Shown here: piece by piece, positions 26,680 through 37,179 of the stretch
Layout of the letters: every line of letters starts with the position of its first letter
Position numbering within the stretch: position 1 is the stretch's first letter
Assembly (NCBI RefSeq): GCF_024199005.1
Contig: NZ_JANATA010000016.1
Location: 1 to 64,000 of the forward strand
Length of the DNA: 64,000 nucleotides
Source of the DNA: Opacimonas viscosa
GTDB taxonomy: Bacteria; Pseudomonadota; Gammaproteobacteria; Enterobacterales; Alteromonadaceae
Direction: 5' to 3'
Program-made: the position numbers and the translations under genes
Notes under the pieces: model-generated
Database searches by the model: none
What the model was told of the DNA's origin: nothing
Seen by the model: the letters and a program-made list of their open reading frames with translations, nothing else

Positions 26680-29600
26680 TTAATGACTCCAGTGGAAGTG
26701 CTCCGCTTTTTCATGAACGGCTTTTTCAGTTGCTTCTGGCATAAATGCCCCATTTGCTGCTTTGAAGAAGAAGGGTTCAGCAGTAAAATCACCATTGAGT
26801 TCAGTCATACTATCAGACGCAAATAAACGTCCATTGATCATGGTATGTGTGACATATTCACTGCGTTTTAGATCACTGAGTACAGCGCCGTCAATCACTG
26901 CAATATCAGCAATTTTACCTACTTCAATACTGCCAATTTGCGCATCCATTCCTAATGATATCGCACCATCGATTGTTGCACCTCGGAGTGCTTCCCAAGG
27001 CGTAAATCCTCCTTGATGCATAATCCACATTTCCCAATGGGCAGCTAAACCTTCACGTTGGCCATGTGGGCCGATATGTACACGAACACCTTTATCACGT
27101 AATGACTTGGCATATTCGGCAACAGAGAAGTGGTTGTATTGTTCATCTGGTGCGGTTGGACGACGGACTGAACGGCGGTCCAAGAGCGTATGTGGGGTAT
27201 AACGTAATAAACGTTCATTTTCCCAAACATTCGTTCTGTCATACCAGTATTCCTCTCCCATTAACCCCCCATACGATACAACAAATGTTGGGGTATAACC
27301 GACATCCGTAGCCGACCACAGTTGTGATACATCATCGTAACCTCGAGCAATCGGTAAGGAGTGCTCTAACACCGTATGCCCATCAACGATCATACTCATA
27401 TTTTGTTGGAATTTACCGCCGCCCTCAGGCATCACCATCATACCCAGCTCTTTAGCAGCTTTGAGTACCCATTGACGCTGGTCACGACGCGGCTGGTTAT
27501 AAGATTTAACTGAAATGGCGCCCTGTTCTTTTAAGCGTTTAACATGAAAATATGCATCATCGTAATCATTGATAATCGCTTTGTAACCGATCCCCTCGGC
27601 CCCGTACAAGATAGTTCCTGTCGAGTAAACCCGAGGCCCGACACGCTCACCGGCACGTTGTAACTCCGCTGCAGCAAAGACTTCGGTAGTGTCATTTGAA
27701 GGGTCATGAATCGTAGTCACACCAAACGCTAAGTTAGAGAACTGGATCCAGTTTTGCTCAGGAATAATTTCATTTCGACCTTGTGAACCATGGGCATGTG
27801 CATCGACCAAACCAGGCACAATCGTTTTACCGCTGACATCTAAGACATAAGCACCTTCAGGAATAGTAATGGCATCTGCAGGGCCTACTGCTTCAATAAT
27901 ATTGTCTTTGACTAAGACGACGGCGTTGGTCAGTACTTCTTGTTTGTTGTCTGCATCGCGCATGGTCACAACTGTTCCGCCAACGAGGGCTGTGTAACCA
28001 GAGGCTTTTTTGCTGTTGACGCTAAAGCTCAAGTTCAGGCCTTGGGTAATCGGTTCGGCATTGGTAGCATCAGAGCTGCCTAAGTTAGCTACAAAAGCAA
28101 ATGCCTCTGCTAAGCTTTGTTCATATACAGCAGGGCCATGTGACCAGGTTAAAGAGGCATTATCAGGTGCCCAATTGAGATATTCTCCTGCGTTCGCTGA
28201 TAATTGCGTGACAGGTAAAGAAGCCATATTGGGTCCAATAGTGATGCGTTTACCATTTTCGACAAATGGAATCACATAGGTGTTGTACTGATAAACAAAA
28301 GCCAACCATTTTTTATCATGCGACAAACGGTATTCACTGACTTTGTCAGCCCCATAAGCATGAGCTCTGCGTTCTTTGCCTGCTAAGTCCACACTGACCA
28401 ACTCTGTTTCGGTGTATGGCGTTCCTGAGACATAAGCAGTGAAATAAACGCGCTCATTACTGCCAGCAAAATGCGGTTGCATACCAGAAGGACTAATACG
28501 TTCGCTCGTCTTATTTTTCACATTGAGCACATAGATACCTGGTTCGGTTGAGTTTTTAGGATCCAGTAAGTACCCTCCGGTAAATTTGCGATAGGTGATT
28601 AACGAACCATCAGGTGAGAAGGCAGGTTCAATATAATGACCGGCCGTTTGTGTTAATATTTCGCTTTTTCCGGAACGTACAGACGCTTGGCGAACATGAC
28701 CTAACTCTTGGTCATCCCAAGTCGTATAAACAATAGATTTCCCATCATTAGAAAAACGCGGATAATACTCGTCATGTTCATTTTGCTTCGTCAAACGCTT
28801 GGTTTTACCAGATTTTAGGTCGCGTATATATAGTTTGCCTAATGCTTGGAACAATGCTTTTTTACCGTCAGGAGATTTTTGGGCCCAACGAATCATTTTG
28901 ACATCGAATTTATCAGGAGCAACATCATAAGCAGAGCGTGCTGCTTTTGCGTGTTGTACTTTCGTCGTCAACGCAATATCAAGTGTTTGCAAAGATTGGT
29001 CTGCCACATTGATTTTATGTAACTTACCACCAGTCCAAAATACGATGTGTTGGCTATCAGACGTCCAATCAAAGTAAGAAAAATATCCTTCGGTACCAAA
29101 ACCTTCCTGCATGTCGCGTTCGAGGCCAGTAAAGATTGGTTTTTCTAAACCTGTCTCTAGGTCTTTAATAAATAACGCCGTTTTTTCGCGAATTCGACGT
29201 ACAAACGCTAAATGCTTACCATCTGGAGATGGCGTTGGCACAACTGCACCACCTACGCCAGATACAAAACGTTCAGTTTCTCCAGTTTCGCGGTCCATAC
29301 GGGTAATTGCAAACGTACCTTTTAGAGGGTCACGGTTGTATGAGAAGCGAAAACCACTGGTGACGTCTTGGGTAAAATATATGTATTTACCATCTGGTGA
29401 AAATGCAGGGTCTGAAATGTTTTTTTGGTCTTTTTTACCGTTTTTGCGTTTTTGGATTTGTAAACCATCACCACCTGAAATGTGGTACATCCATATCTCA
29501 CCCGCTGGAATACTCCGGCTAGACATAATACCCTTAGTCACCATGATGTACTGACCATCAGCTGTCCATCTTGGGGCATGGATTAGGTTGTTGTTTTCAT

Positions 29601-30030
29601 CAGTGACCTGACGAAGTTCTGTGCCGTCAGCTTTCATAACCCAGACGTTGGATAAACCATCGCGGTCAGAAATAAAAGCAATATGCTGTCCATCAGGGCT
29701 GTACTGAGGTTGAATATTCCAAGCGTAGTCTTGTGTCAGAGGGGTTGCAGTTCCACCATCGGCAGATACCGTAAATATATCGCCCAAGGCATCAAATACA
29801 ATAGTCTTATCGTCAGGCGAAATATCTAAGCTCGCCCAAGTTAGTTCATTGGTTTCAATGGTAACGGTTTCACGTTCATAAGGTGGGTTCAATACATCCC
29901 ACTCGGTGTAATCTGGAGTCGTTATATTTTGTTGTTCTTTTTCTGCTGCGGCATTAACTGGCTGGGTACTCAAAGCTAAGGTCGTTGCTAAGCCAATGAC
30001 GTTCAGAAAATGCTTGGTGTTTTTATGCAT
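26680..30030 (-). CDS. Exported propeller-amidohydrolase fusion protein
   Basis: A 1116-residue protein with a signal peptide (about residues 1-27), a TolB-like beta-propeller of PD40/WD40-like repeats (FSPDGKYIYF, PSPDGKHLAFV, FSPDGSLITY and others, roughly residues 60-640) and a C-terminal metal-dependent amidohydrolase domain (roughly 660-1090). The latter has the HxH metal motif VDAHAHGSQG, later histidines in GHTVLEH and HIGPHGQ, and the ending GKIADIAVIDG. The combination is common in marine heterotrophs and is usually annotated as an amidohydrolase or Xaa-Pro-type peptidase of unknown substrate. It is converging with apbE and separated from gor by the gor terminator. Confidence 0.85.
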   Translation of the reverse strand: MHKNTKHFLNVIGLATTLALSTQPVNAAAEKEQQNITTPDYTEWDVLNPPYERETVTIETNELTWASLDISPDDKTIVFDALGDIFTVSADGGTATPLTQDYAWNIQPQYSPDGQHIAFISDRDGLSNVWVMKADGTELRQVTDENNNLIHAPRWTADGQYIMVTKGIMSSRSIPAGEIWMYHISGGDGLQIQKRKNGKKDQKNISDPAFSPDGKYIYFTQDVTSGFRFSYNRDPLKGTFAITRMDRETGETERFVSGVGGAVVPTPSPDGKHLAFVRRIREKTALFIKDLETGLEKPIFTGLERDMQEGFGTEGYFSYFDWTSDSQHIVFWTGGKLHKINVADQSLQTLDIALTTKVQHAKAARSAYDVAPDKFDVKMIRWAQKSPDGKKALFQALGKLYIRDLKSGKTKRLTKQNEHDEYYPRFSNDGKSIVYTTWDDQELGHVRQASVRSGKSEILTQTAGHYIEPAFSPDGSLITYRKFTGGYLLDPKNSTEPGIYVLNVKNKTSERISPSGMQPHFAGSNERVYFTAYVSGTPYTETELVSVDLAGKERRAHAYGADKVSEYRLSHDKKWLAFVYQYNTYVIPFVENGKRITIGPNMASLPVTQLSANAGEYLNWAPDNASLTWSHGPAVYEQSLAEAFAFVANLGSSDATNAEPITQGLNLSFSVNSKKASGYTALVGGTVVTMRDADNKQEVLTNAVVLVKDNIIEAVGPADAITIPEGAYVLDVSGKTIVPGLVDAHAHGSQGRNEIIPEQNWIQFSNLAFGVTTIHDPSNDTTEVFAAAELQRAGERVGPRVYSTGTILYGAEGIGYKAIINDYDDAYFHVKRLKEQGAISVKSYNQPRRDQRQWVLKAAKELGMMVMPEGGGKFQQNMSMIVDGHTVLEHSLPIARGYDDVSQLWSATDVGYTPTFVVSYGGLMGEEYWYDRTNVWENERLLRYTPHTLLDRRSVRRPTAPDEQYNHFSVAEYAKSLRDKGVRVHIGPHGQREGLAAHWEMWIMHQGGFTPWEALRGATIDGAISLGMDAQIGSIEVGKIADIAVIDGAVLSDLKRSEYVTHTMINGRLFASDSMTELNGDFTAEPFFFKAANGAFMPEATEKAVHEKAEHFHWSH

Positions 30031-30156
30031 ATTGTTATTCCAAGATACGGGTGTGTTGTCGTTCTTGCATATTACTCAAAGAGATAACAAAGCACAATTG
30101 GCAGGGACAAAATTTGACGGTGGGGTCTAAGGAACTCACCAGAAATTATGTGGTAT

Positions 30157-30189
30157 AAAAAAGCCTCTACATATATAAATGTAGAGGCT
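30157..30189 (-). terminator. Terminator of gor (minus strand)
   Basis: AGCCTCTACAT and ATGTAGAGGCT pair over a six-base loop, followed on the minus strand by six T. It ends gor transcripts 37 bases after the stop. Confidence 0.88.
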
Positions 30190-30225
30190 AGTCAGTATTA
30201 TTTGTTTAATACGGGCTGTCTGGCA

Positions 30226-31578
30226 TCAGGTTAAGGTGACAAATTCCTCACCTGATGTTGGGTGGATAGCGACGCACGCATCAAAATCAGCCTTAGTTGC
30301 GCCCATTTTTATTGCGACACCAAAGCCTTGCAGAATTTCATCCATGCCATGACCAATACCGTGTATACCCACTACTTTTTGGTCCGTTCCCACACAGATG
30401 AGTTTCATTTTAGTCAGCTGACGATGACTAGTTAAAGCTGTATACATAGCGCCAAAGCTAGAATTGTAAACTGTTACGTTTTCTGCACCATACTCCGCTT
30501 CTGCTTCTGGCTGACTTAAGCCCATTGTACCGATAGGCGGGTGCGAGAAGACGACCGTTGGGATTAATGAGTAATCCATTTTGGCATCATGTTGACCATT
30601 GAATAAACGTTCACTGAGCAAGCGACCTGCTTTCACTGCAACAGGAGTCAGATCAACTTTACCAATATTATCACCCACGGCGTAAATACCAGAAGCAGTC
30701 GTGTTTTGTTGTTCATCGACTGAGATGAAGCCACGCTCAGTTAAGTTGACATCCGTATTATCTAAACCAATCGTATGCGTTGCAGGAGCACGACCAATGG
30801 CCCAAACTAAAGCGTCTGCAGCAAGAGTAGTACCGGTGTCTAAAGTGATATGTAAGGTACCTGCATGGTCTTTTTCAACGTGAGTGACATTACTATGTGT
30901 AATTAATTCAGGGCCATGTTGTGCCATCATTTCAACGAGACTCTCTGATAGCATGGGGTCAAAGTTACGCAATGGTTTGTCTGTACGTATAATCAGTTTT
31001 GTTTCGCTACCTAATGCGCTCATTACACCAGCCAATTCAACACCAATATAACCCGCACCCACAACGACGACACGTTTTGGCTGCTCTGCTAGGTCAAAGA
31101 AACCGTCAGACGTGATCCCGTGCTCAGCACCAGGAATGTCAGGAATGATAGGATAACCACCAGTGGCTATGGTGATGTGTGGCGCAGTAATTTGTTCACC
31201 ATTAACTTCGATGATATGGTTACTGATAAAGCGTCCAAAACCGTTAATAACAGTGATTCCATTACCACCTAAAACGCGGTCATACGACTGGTGGATGCGG
31301 TCGATGTATGCATTACGCGACTCGACTAATTTGGCCCAAGAAAATGCATTAACCGAAACGTCAAACCCATAATCCGGAGCGTATAGATGAATGGCTTCGG
31401 CAACTTGAGCGCCAAACCACATTGCTTTTTTGGGGACACAGCCCACGTTGACGCAGGTGCCGCCAATCGCTTTAGCTTCAATTAAAGCCACTTTTTTGCC
31501 GTGCTTGGCCGCTCTATTCGCTGAAGCTATACCGCCACTACCACCGCCGAGACAAATGTAATCAAATTCTTGCATCAC
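30226..31578 (-). CDS. gor: Glutathione-disulfide reductase
   Basis: Gor reduces oxidised glutathione with NADPH and maintains the cytoplasmic thiol pool. The 450-residue flavoprotein has the FAD Rossmann motif [13 protein letters not shown], the redox-active pair Cys42/Cys47 in [13 protein letters not shown], the NADPH-binding [13 protein letters not shown], the second FAD motif [16 protein letters not shown] and the C-terminal active-site histidine in [13 protein letters not shown]. Length and all motifs are those of the bacterial enzyme. A single gene with its own terminator. Confidence 0.96.
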   Translation of the reverse strand: MMQEFDYICLGGGSGGIASANRAAKHGKKVALIEAKAIGGTCVNVGCVPKKAMWFGAQVAEAIHLYAPDYGFDVSVNAFSWAKLVESRNAYIDRIHQSYDRVLGGNGITVINGFGRFISNHIIEVNGEQITAPHITIATGGYPIIPDIPGAEHGITSDGFFDLAEQPKRVVVVGAGYIGVELAGVMSALGSETKLIIRTDKPLRNFDPMLSESLVEMMAQHGPELITHSNVTHVEKDHAGTLHITLDTGTTLAADALVWAIGRAPATHTIGLDNTDVNLTERGFISVDEQQNTTASGIYAVGDNIGKVDLTPVAVKAGRLLSERLFNGQHDAKMDYSLIPTVVFSHPPIGTMGLSQPEAEAEYGAENVTVYNSSFGAMYTALTSHRQLTKMKLICVGTDQKVVGIHGIGHGMDEILQGFGVAIKMGATKADFDACVAIHPTSGEEFVTLT

Positions 31579-31660
31579 TATTCCTGTAGACTAAAAGATA
31601 GGATTAGTTTGACTCAAACAAACTAAAAATGAAATACAATTTAGCTATGTATCTCACATT

Positions 31661-34207
31661 TTAATGAGAGACTAGATTTGCTAGCGCATTGACTAAATCC
31701 GTTTTTTTCATAGGTTTACTCAAAACGGGGATGTCACTCAGATCTATGTCTAACAAAGTATCTAAATTTTTATAGCCAGTAATAAAAATAATAGGGATAC
31801 CTTTGGTTTGGCACTTTTTCGCAATCTCTATGCTAGTACTGCCACCTAAATTAATATCCAATACCGCAAAAGAAACTGATTTTTGGTCTAGTATGTCACT
31901 GGCGCTGATTGAATTTGAGCAAATATTGATATTCTTTGCTGATAAATCTTGCATGGTTTCCTCGATATCTAGGGCAATAATCATATTGTCTTCTAAGATT
32001 AACACTTCCTTTAATAACGATATTGGTATGCTATTTTTTGGGGTTTTGATAAGTTGTACTTTGGGATTGGTTGTTTCAGTTCGCTTGTAGATATATTTTT
32101 GTGGCACTTTCAATAATACATGCAAACCGTCGATGCCAAATTCAACAGTCGATTCACCATTAAGATCAAAAGGGATCGAGCGACCGATAATCACAGAACC
32201 AAACCCTTTTTTGGTTGGCGTTTTACATGCAAAACCAGATTCTTTCCAAGAAATGACCAAGTCTTGGCTGTCTGAAATTGTCCAGCTAATATTCACTTTT
32301 CCCCCAGGTGCATTTAACCCCCCATACTTGACCGCATTTGTCACTAATTCATGGATAACTAATGTCAGGGTCGTGTATGCTTTAGGCAGTAGGTCAATAT
32401 TCTCACCATCCATTGTTACCCTTGACGAATTCTCGTCTGTGTAAGCTTGAATCTCAGTAGTTATTAACTTTTGTAAAGGTGCATGAGACCAATTTTTTTC
32501 AGTTAGATGATTTTGTGCAACAGATATTGAATCAATCCGACCACCAAGGATAGTTTTGAATTCAGCAACAGACTTCGAACCTTTTGCGGTCTTACTCACG
32601 ACAGAATTAATCAAACCCAAGATGTTTCTCACCCGATGATTGAGTTCATGGATTAACATGTCTTGTTGTTGCTGTGATTCCAGTGCCAAGCGCTGTCGTT
32701 CATCGATGTTGCGAATAATTATCTCGAGTAACATCTGTTTAATTAATCTCGCTAAACCAATTTCTTTTTCTAACCAAGGTTTTGAGTATCCTTTGCGAAC
32801 TTCTTGCCAGGCTGCAAAACTTTTTCGTGGTGTGAGTCGACTACCATTGGGTCCATAAGTAACTGGTTTCTCCGGGTTACCAGCCCATTTGACCGAAATA
32901 TGCTCTTCTTTGCGCAGGAAAATGAGGAAGTCTCTTGGGCTTCTCGATATTGGTATTGCGAGCATGCCACCAAAACGTTCACCAACAGTGACCTCTTCTT
33001 TTAAAAATTTACGTAGGTTATCGGTACAGATAATGTCATTTGGCGAGATGGAGTTAATACAAGCGATCAGTAAATGAATATCTTCTTGGGCAATACTAGC
33101 ACCATGTGTGGTCATTTTACCGTCGACCCAAAGCAATACAGTCTCGCAGGGAATGAGTTTGTAAAAGTCTTTGATATACGGTGATAAATTAGAAAAGACG
33201 CTTTGTTCACTATCCAAAGCGGCCATCATCTTGAGATGTAAGTTTTGCGCTACATCTGTATCGACGTAGGAACTATTGCGAAGCTTCGACGTAAGTTCTA
33301 ACGAGAAAACCTCGCCAAATACTTCAATGATGGAGCGCATTTCTAAGGAGACATAATTACTTTTGTTATCATGGCATGCAAACAGTCCCCATAATTCTCC
33401 ATTGACAATGACACTTAATGAAAAACTGGCATTTACCCCCATATTAGTGAGGTATTCTATGTGTATTGGTGAAACTGCACGTAACGAACTCATAGATAAA
33501 TCGAGTTGATTTTCTGACATAGTGGGATTTGACAAAATAGGGACTACATCGGAATTAACATTTTCAATTTGCCTGGTGAGATTTCTTAAATATAGTTTAC
33601 GAGCTTGTTTCGGTATATCAGACGCTGGGTAGCGTAAACCATAAAAAGAATCCATAGATGATTTAATGGTTTCAGCAATAACTTCACCTGAACCATCATT
33701 GTGGAATCGATAGAGCATGATTCTGCCAAAGCCAGTCAGCTTAGCAACTGTCTCTGTAGCCTCAACGAAAAAAGATTCAAGTGAATAAGTTCGTGAAAGA
33801 TTTCGTAATGCGGTACGCATGTTAGAAAGTGAATTATGATGTACGAGAGCTTGATGATATTCGAATTCAATGACGATTATCATATTGGATAAATGCATAC
33901 TTACATCGTATAGTACTTCATCACCAAAAAGCTCAATACCAAAAATACGCTCAGTTTGATCAGGTTTATCTAGCCGTGTCAGTGTTTCCTTAATCTCATT
34001 AAAACTCTCATGACTGAACAAACTAGCAGCTTGCGAACCTAGGATTTTGCTGACTGGTTGACTCAGGAACTTATCTAAATTTGCCGATGCATGCTGGCAT
34101 TGCCAATCATAACCAAAGGCTAAGAGAGCACCATAATTCTGGATGTTACCTAAAAGATGAATGGGTTCTCTGTCGCAATTGGTGAGGTCAACTTGTGCAT
34201 TATCCAT
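31661..34207 (-). CDS. bphP: Bacteriophytochrome with HWE histidine kinase and receiver domain
   Basis: A red/far-red photoreceptor kinase of 848 residues. It has a PAS domain with the biliverdin-binding Cys11 in NCDREPIHLLGNIQ, a GAF domain with YPASDIPKQARKLYLRN and the SPIHIEYLTNMG motif, and a PHY domain with LTPRKSFAAW. It continues with an HWE-type kinase (HELNHRVRNILG, His near 523; HELVTNAVKYG; ISWKESG holding the W-x-E signature) and a C-terminal receiver with Asp near 784 (AVLDINLGG). Architecture resembles Agrobacterium-type HWE phytochromes with a fused output receiver. Its start lies 8 bases inside the hybrid kinase gene, so it is cotranslated with it. The upstream heme oxygenase supplies the chromophore. 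Confidence 0.93.
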   Translation of the reverse strand: MDNAQVDLTNCDREPIHLLGNIQNYGALLAFGYDWQCQHASANLDKFLSQPVSKILGSQAASLFSHESFNEIKETLTRLDKPDQTERIFGIELFGDEVLYDVSMHLSNMIIVIEFEYHQALVHHNSLSNMRTALRNLSRTYSLESFFVEATETVAKLTGFGRIMLYRFHNDGSGEVIAETIKSSMDSFYGLRYPASDIPKQARKLYLRNLTRQIENVNSDVVPILSNPTMSENQLDLSMSSLRAVSPIHIEYLTNMGVNASFSLSVIVNGELWGLFACHDNKSNYVSLEMRSIIEVFGEVFSLELTSKLRNSSYVDTDVAQNLHLKMMAALDSEQSVFSNLSPYIKDFYKLIPCETVLLWVDGKMTTHGASIAQEDIHLLIACINSISPNDIICTDNLRKFLKEEVTVGERFGGMLAIPISRSPRDFLIFLRKEEHISVKWAGNPEKPVTYGPNGSRLTPRKSFAAWQEVRKGYSKPWLEKEIGLARLIKQMLLEIIIRNIDERQRLALESQQQQDMLIHELNHRVRNILGLINSVVSKTAKGSKSVAEFKTILGGRIDSISVAQNHLTEKNWSHAPLQKLITTEIQAYTDENSSRVTMDGENIDLLPKAYTTLTLVIHELVTNAVKYGGLNAPGGKVNISWTISDSQDLVISWKESGFACKTPTKKGFGSVIIGRSIPFDLNGESTVEFGIDGLHVLLKVPQKYIYKRTETTNPKVQLIKTPKNSIPISLLKEVLILEDNMIIALDIEETMQDLSAKNINICSNSISASDILDQKSVSFAVLDINLGGSTSIEIAKKCQTKGIPIIFITGYKNLDTLLDIDLSDIPVLSKPMKKTDLVNALANLVSH

Positions 34208-36389
34208 GTCTATGATCCCTTATAGGTAAAGTGGGTTTATGTTGATATACCATTGTGTTTTCTTCCTTTAATCGCAACAATATTTTCTGTATGTCGAGGG
34301 CCGTGAAATTTAGTGGTAAGCAATGCACTTTTTCATTAGATTTATCTAAGTAAATTTTTTGACCTGCATTTACCAATATTATGGGCGTTTTTTGGCGTTT
34401 GACTGAGTACTCATGCATGAATGCTGAAATAGGGAGTTGACTGTCGTTGATATCAACCAAAAGCAGATCAAAGGCTTCAACTTGACAATGATAAATAATG
34501 CTTTGTGGAGCATAAAAATATGATATTAAGACATTTTTTTGTTGAGAAAAATATCTATTTAGTTTGTATATCGTCTTGTTATCAATACTATGTATGAGTA
34601 TCTTGATAGTCTTTTGTTGATTGAAAAACTGTGCTAAATCCATATTCTGGACATGGTCAGATGGGTATTTTGCATCTTCGAAATACGCCAACAAAAGGCT
34701 GTGTAAGTCTGCTTTGTTCAATGGTTTTGCAAATAAAGTCTGCATACCGACTTGTTTACATTTTTCTAAATGCTCTATTTCTGTTGTAGCACTTAGTCCG
34801 TAAATGACTGTGTTAGGTTGTTGCTCCAAGATTTTTTGAGTGGCTTCCAAACCATCCATGATAGGCATCATTAAATCCATCCAGATGACGTCATAATCAT
34901 TTTGCTGCGCAAAATCGACAGCCTCTTGACCGTTATTAGCCACATCAATCTTTGTTATACCGACTTCATGCAACATTTCTGAAAGCACGAGTTGGTTAAT
35001 TTCATTGTCATCGACAACCAGCATTGCGCTGTCATGCTCTGCGGTGCATTCTTTTAATAACGTTAAATAATCAATTTGGGGATGAGAGTTGCTTAAGTGT
35101 TGCACCACAACATCAGCATCGTTCAGGATGTTGTGTAAAACGCTAGCAGAGAAATAACCATAGTGATAATGCAAATGAATATCTGAAAATTGCTGCTCAA
35201 TCGCTTTAGTATCTATATCCAGTAGGATATGGATAGATGAAATAGCCATACTACGCACTCTAGGTATAAGTTTGGTCAACTGGTTTTCTGTAAAACCTTG
35301 GATAATGAGCAAATCTACTGGTAGTGTTAAATCATCGATGGCTTCACTTTCTAAATATTCAGAATCAATACTCCAAAATGCTAAGAAATTGATGATATTT
35401 TCAGTAGTAACCGACTTTGGTGATAATAAGACGATTTTTTTATGGTCTTTCATTTCGACTGTAGGGATATGTAATTTTGAGGTTGTGTCGGCGGTTAATG
35501 AAAAACTAAACTGACTCCCAACACCTACTTTTGAAGTGATTGAGAGAGAAGAGCGCATTGATTTGAGCAATGTTAAACAAATATTCAAACCCAGCCCTGC
35601 ACCTTTAATTCGGTTCTCCTGTATCTCACTTACCTGATAATAAGGTTGTGTAAGGAAAGGGAGGTTTTCTTCAGGAATACCGGTGCCGGTATCCGTAATC
35701 ATGAACGTTATTTTGCAGGCAGTGTCATCTAGGGGGCTTTCTTTGAGCCACAGTGTCACTTCTCCAGAGTCAGTAAATTTGATTGCATTAGACAGTAAAT
35801 TTGTGAGGATTTGGTTTATTTTGTTTCTATCGAGAAAATAAATCTTATTATAAATGGACGGTTCAATAAAAAGTGATAATTGAATATTTTTGAGATAGCA
35901 ATTGGTAGAGTAGAGTTGAACCAGTTCTTCAGACAATTGAGAAAGATCGAGCGGTTCTTTTTCTACGGTAATATCGCTATCGTCCGGTCGGTTTAATTCA
36001 ATAACGCCAGAGATAACCTCCAGTAAAGCCTTTGAACCAATTTTTAGCTTGTCTAAGTATACCTGCCCAGATTCACTGAGTTTCTCTTTTCCCAATAATT
36101 CGATTAAGCCATTGATACCATGTAAAGGGGTGCGTAAATCATGGCTAATTTTACTGATAAAGAATTGTTTTCTTTTGCTTATTTGATTGATATTTTCAAC
36201 TTGGAGCGCGTGAGTAGCTAAATCTGTAAGGTACTTTTTGTGCCTAGTCAGAGAGAAATAAATGCATAACGCAATGATGCAAAGTAAACCGCTCAAATAC
36301 CCCCAGTGCATTAGTTGCATCGGGGTATTGGAAAATAATAACACCGAGATAATAACTAGACAGGTATATAAAAATATAATTTTTTTCAC
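34200..36389 (-). CDS. Membrane hybrid histidine kinase in the phytochrome operon
   Basis: A 729-residue kinase with two membrane helices (about residues 3-20 and 28-47), HisKA with His83 (ISKISHDLRTPLHG), a HATPase domain (NLLSNAIKFTDSG, GAGLGLNI), and a true receiver with Asp near 504 (VIWMDLMMPIMDG). Two further receiver-like segments, before and after the true one, lack the phosphoacceptor pattern (KKIVLLSPKSVTTENI and IKILIHSIDNKTI). I chose the GTG at 36389, just after the heme oxygenase stop; a GTG at 36458 would overlap that gene by 68 bp and add 23 residues. Probably a partner of the phytochrome in one phosphorelay (inference). Confidence 0.85.
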   Translation of the reverse strand: MKKIIFLYTCLVIISVLLFSNTPMQLMHWGYLSGLLCIIALCIYFSLTRHKKYLTDLATHALQVENINQISKRKQFFISKISHDLRTPLHGINGLIELLGKEKLSESGQVYLDKLKIGSKALLEVISGVIELNRPDDSDITVEKEPLDLSQLSEELVQLYSTNCYLKNIQLSLFIEPSIYNKIYFLDRNKINQILTNLLSNAIKFTDSGEVTLWLKESPLDDTACKITFMITDTGTGIPEENLPFLTQPYYQVSEIQENRIKGAGLGLNICLTLLKSMRSSLSITSKVGVGSQFSFSLTADTTSKLHIPTVEMKDHKKIVLLSPKSVTTENIINFLAFWSIDSEYLESEAIDDLTLPVDLLIIQGFTENQLTKLIPRVRSMAISSIHILLDIDTKAIEQQFSDIHLHYHYGYFSASVLHNILNDADVVVQHLSNSHPQIDYLTLLKECTAEHDSAMLVVDDNEINQLVLSEMLHEVGITKIDVANNGQEAVDFAQQNDYDVIWMDLMMPIMDGLEATQKILEQQPNTVIYGLSATTEIEHLEKCKQVGMQTLFAKPLNKADLHSLLLAYFEDAKYPSDHVQNMDLAQFFNQQKTIKILIHSIDNKTIYKLNRYFSQQKNVLISYFYAPQSIIYHCQVEAFDLLLVDINDSQLPISAFMHEYSVKRQKTPIILVNAGQKIYLDKSNEKVHCLPLNFTALDIQKILLRLKEENTMVYQHKPTLPIRDHRHG

Positions 36390-36390
36390 G

Positions 36391-36963
36391 TTATGCCGCG
36401 CAGTTTGGAAATTTGGTATTAAGTATAAAGTTAAGCATATCAAATCCTTTTTGAGCACTTTTGATACACATAGATTGTTCTTTAGGTGAGCAAACCAAGG
36501 TATTTATCAGTTGCATGTTGTGCATAAAGTTTTCTCTGGTTGCAGAGCCATAAATGGAGTAGTAGTGAGTAATATCATCACGTTTTAGGGTTTTGGCTAC
36601 TTTAGGTCCAAGTATCTGTCCGCCCAGCGTGGCACCTTCAATCACATAAATGAAGCCTAGTTTTTCCGCGAGATTCACTTCTCTCATGGCGACTTTAGCA
36701 GGTGCGTCACCGGTAAATGGGCAGATGTTTTGTAAATCACGTAATAAATTCGGATGTTTTGGTTGCATCCGCAGACCAAGTGCTAATACATCGTTGGTAT
36801 AAACGATGTGTTCTATCGCTCTGTGCCAATCATATAAACACACCAAGGCATCTCGGTATTCGCTGAGTGTTAGGGTATTAGACATTAACTTGCTGAGTAA
36901 TGCGTGCTGATCTATAGCTCGATGCATGTGTTGTGTTTCATCTTTGAGTCTGTGGCTTAACAT
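36391..36963 (-). CDS. bphO: Heme oxygenase (BphO-like)
   Basis: Heme oxygenase opens heme to biliverdin, the chromophore of bacteriophytochromes, releasing iron and CO. The 190-residue helical protein begins MLSHRLKDETQHMHRAID with the proximal His14 in the T-x-x-x-H pattern, and has the distal-helix motif YVIEGATLGGQILGPKV. GAGG precedes the ATG. It is the first gene of the operon heme oxygenase, hybrid kinase, phytochrome, which supports a photosensory rather than iron-scavenging role. Confidence 0.9.
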   Translation of the reverse strand: MLSHRLKDETQHMHRAIDQHALLSKLMSNTLTLSEYRDALVCLYDWHRAIEHIVYTNDVLALGLRMQPKHPNLLRDLQNICPFTGDAPAKVAMREVNLAEKLGFIYVIEGATLGGQILGPKVAKTLKRDDITHYYSIYGSATRENFMHNMQLINTLVCSPKEQSMCIKSAQKGFDMLNFILNTKFPNCAA

Positions 36964-37179
36964 TGGACCTCGCTAATTTTAAAGGGGCAATTTAAGATTA
37001 GAACAAGCAATTGTTTTTTCCATATTAATGTCGATTTTGTGTTGATAATTTTGCCACAATTGTAAAATCATCAAGCAATGTACTGATAAGTATACAGCGG
37101 TGTAATTTTTACAACGGCTAACTTGTAATTTTAGTAAATGGCACAACTTATTAAAAATAGGATAAATTTTGAGGTACGT

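Noticed and set aside
29111-29554. 147-codon open frame antisense to the amidohydrolase gene
   Set aside because: Composition and lack of a ribosome-binding site show it is a frame shadow of the real gene.
31605-31625. Inverted repeat TAGTTTG/CAAACTA after the phytochrome gene
   Set aside because: Short AT-rich stem without a U tract on the minus strand; not convincing as the operon terminator.
36390-36458. Longer start (GTG at 36458) for the phytochrome-operon hybrid kinase
   Set aside because: It would overlap the heme oxygenase gene by 68 bp, and the extra residues are not needed for the first membrane helix; kept as an alternative only.
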